Shown: piece after piece, positions 63,220 through 64,000 of the stretch
Position numbering within the stretch: position 1 is the stretch's first letter
How the letters are laid out: each line of letters begins with the position of its first letter
Assembly: GCF_035818615.1 (NCBI RefSeq)
Contig: NZ_JAYKZY010000002.1
Coordinates: forward strand, 64,501 to 128,500
Length of the DNA stretch: 64,000 nt
Origin: Sphingobium sp. CR2-8
GTDB lineage: Bacteria > Pseudomonadota > Alphaproteobacteria > Sphingomonadales > Sphingomonadaceae
Direction of reading: 5' to 3'
Notes under the pieces: generated by a model
The model's input: the letters and a program-made list of their open reading frames with translations, nothing else
Database searches by the model: none
Told to the model about the DNA's origin: nothing
Program-made: the position numbers and the translations under genes

Positions 63220-64000
63220 TTAGAATTTGAAGCGGAAGCCGACGCGGTAGATGCGGCCGAACGTGTCGTAGAGCTGGGTGTTGGTAGCCACAGCGATCGA
63301 TCCATCGCCAGGCGCGAATGGCGGGTCCTGGTCGAGGACATTCTGCACGTTCAGATACAGTTCCGCCCCTTTACCCAACTGCTCGAACTTGTAGGCGAAA
63401 CGCATGTCCCAATAGGCCTGCGCCTTGATATCCTGAAGGTCGACGGCGGCTGGCCCCTTGGTGTTGTCGTAGCGCCCACCGCCGATGAAGCGGACCTGAT
63501 TGAAGAAGTTGAAGTTGCCGCGATTGAAATCTGCCTGCGCGTTGAACCGCCAGTGCGGGTTGGCGTTGATCCCCACTTCGCCCGCCCGGTCGATCGAAGG
63601 CGATCCGGGCGTCGTCGTCGCAAGCTTCCCGACATAGGAGATGACGCTGCGGAGCGACAGTGAGGTCGCATCGTCGGCAAGCGGCACACGATAGCTCAGT
63701 TCGACGTCCACGCCATTGGTTTCAAGCGTGGACAGGTTGATCGGATAAGCGGTCAACGCTGAGATATTTCCCGCCGCATCCCGCTGGATGAATCCGCAAG
63801 CAAGCTGGTTGCCGGCAAAGCACTGATCGACGCCCTGCTGCGCGGACAGCGAACCGATCGCGTCATTGATCTTGATGTCGTAGTAATCCGCCGAGATGCT
63901 GAAGCCCGGAATGAACGCCGGTTGCAGCACAGCCCCGAGCGTCAGCGTATCGGCCTTCTCCGGTTGCAGATTGGCGTTGCCGGTCGTCGTGATGAAGATC
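63220..64000 (-). CDS. TonB-dependent receptor, 3' part (runs off the window)
   Basis: The visible 260 residues are the C-terminal barrel of a TonB receptor: GNANLQPEKADTLTLGAV, then a transmembrane strand series and the terminal IYRVGFRFKF with a C-terminal Phe. The GNANLQPEKA motif is typical of receptors used for organic substrates in sphingomonads. The 5' end lies beyond position 64000, so the plug and signal peptide are not seen. It precedes the RraA-like and IclR genes and probably imports the compound they handle. Confidence 0.85.
   Translation of the reverse strand, partial: IFITTTGNANLQPEKADTLTLGAVLQPAFIPGFSISADYYDIKINDAIGSLSAQQGVDQCFAGNQLACGFIQRDAAGNISALTAYPINLSTLETNGVDVELSYRVPLADDATSLSLRSVISYVGKLATTTPGSPSIDRAGEVGINANPHWRFNAQADFNRGNFNFFNQVRFIGGGRYDNTKGPAAVDLQDIKAQAYWDMRFAYKFEQLGKGAELYLNVQNVLDQDPPFAPGDGSIAVATNTQLYDTFGRIYRVGFRFKF

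Noticed and set aside
1..64000. CRISPR array, rRNA genes, complete tRNA or insertion sequence
   Set aside because: I saw no regularly spaced repeats, no rRNA-like blocks, no full tRNA and no transposase in the window. Only the tRNA-Gly 3' fragment was found.

Overview
The window looks like a Sphingomonadaceae genome (Sphingobium, Novosphingobium or Sphingomonas type). It is GC-rich and holds five TonB-dependent receptors. It also carries small families I associate with sphingomonads (DUF5818, DUF6961), an AHL synthase paired with a phytanoyl-CoA dioxygenase, and one copy of a repeat (CCCTTCGACAGGCTCAGGAC) that I know from this group. The genus cannot be fixed from sequence reading alone, and I cannot tell chromosome from large plasmid.

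Layout. 0-8.5 kb: a CsbD stress protein, a triple-PAS/LuxR-HTH regulator, a broken EamA transporter, a divergent SDR/LysR pair, a four-gene operon (small protein, thermonuclease-like protein, DUF5818, DUF6961), a luxI-type synthase overlapping a PhyH dioxygenase with a GntR regulator behind it, and an HU gene. 8.5-25.1 kb: the backbone of a conjugative or mobilizable element, nearly all on the minus strand: ardC, DUF2958, ParB-like, two DUF736, DUF2285, HTH, repA, parA, RHH, DUF2840, traF-like peptidase, lytic transglycosylase, relaxase, traG and a CopG-like gene. The trb mating-pore genes that usually follow are absent, three 20-bp iterons lie between repA and parA, and four accessory genes carry single-base frameshifts.

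25.7-43.9 kb: metal and iron functions. A five-gene operon (RND adaptor, permease, outer-membrane factor, response regulator, histidine kinase) sits between two TonB siderophore receptors, each with a Fur-box-like palindrome upstream. A PAP2 phosphatase and a second RND tripartite pump follow. 44.1-49.5 kb: a tightly packed envelope-glycan operon (two glycosyltransferases, a flippase-like membrane protein, DUF2141, a DUF2334-type deacetylase, a secreted protein of unknown function). 49.6-54.5 kb: a secreted EEP-family hydrolase and a FecI-FecR-FecA type signalling receptor locus. 54.6-56.8 kb: a HigB/HigA-like toxin-antitoxin pair, a tyrosine integrase and a 45-bp 3' fragment of tRNA-Gly(GCC), which together mark one end of an integrated element. 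57.1-64 kb, beyond that end: a PepSY membrane protein, a small membrane protein and a divergent TonB receptor, then IclR, RraA-like and the 3' part of a further TonB receptor that runs off the window.

How it fits together. The tRNA-Gly fragment beside the integrase suggests that much of the sequence to its left is a genomic island, with a decaying plasmid/ICE backbone and a cargo of iron uptake, metal efflux and envelope glycan genes. The other end of the island is not visible, so its extent is an inference. The least explained units are the luxI-phyH-gntR cluster, the glycan operon, and the 88-codon reading frame that runs through the iterons with start/stop overlaps at both ends.
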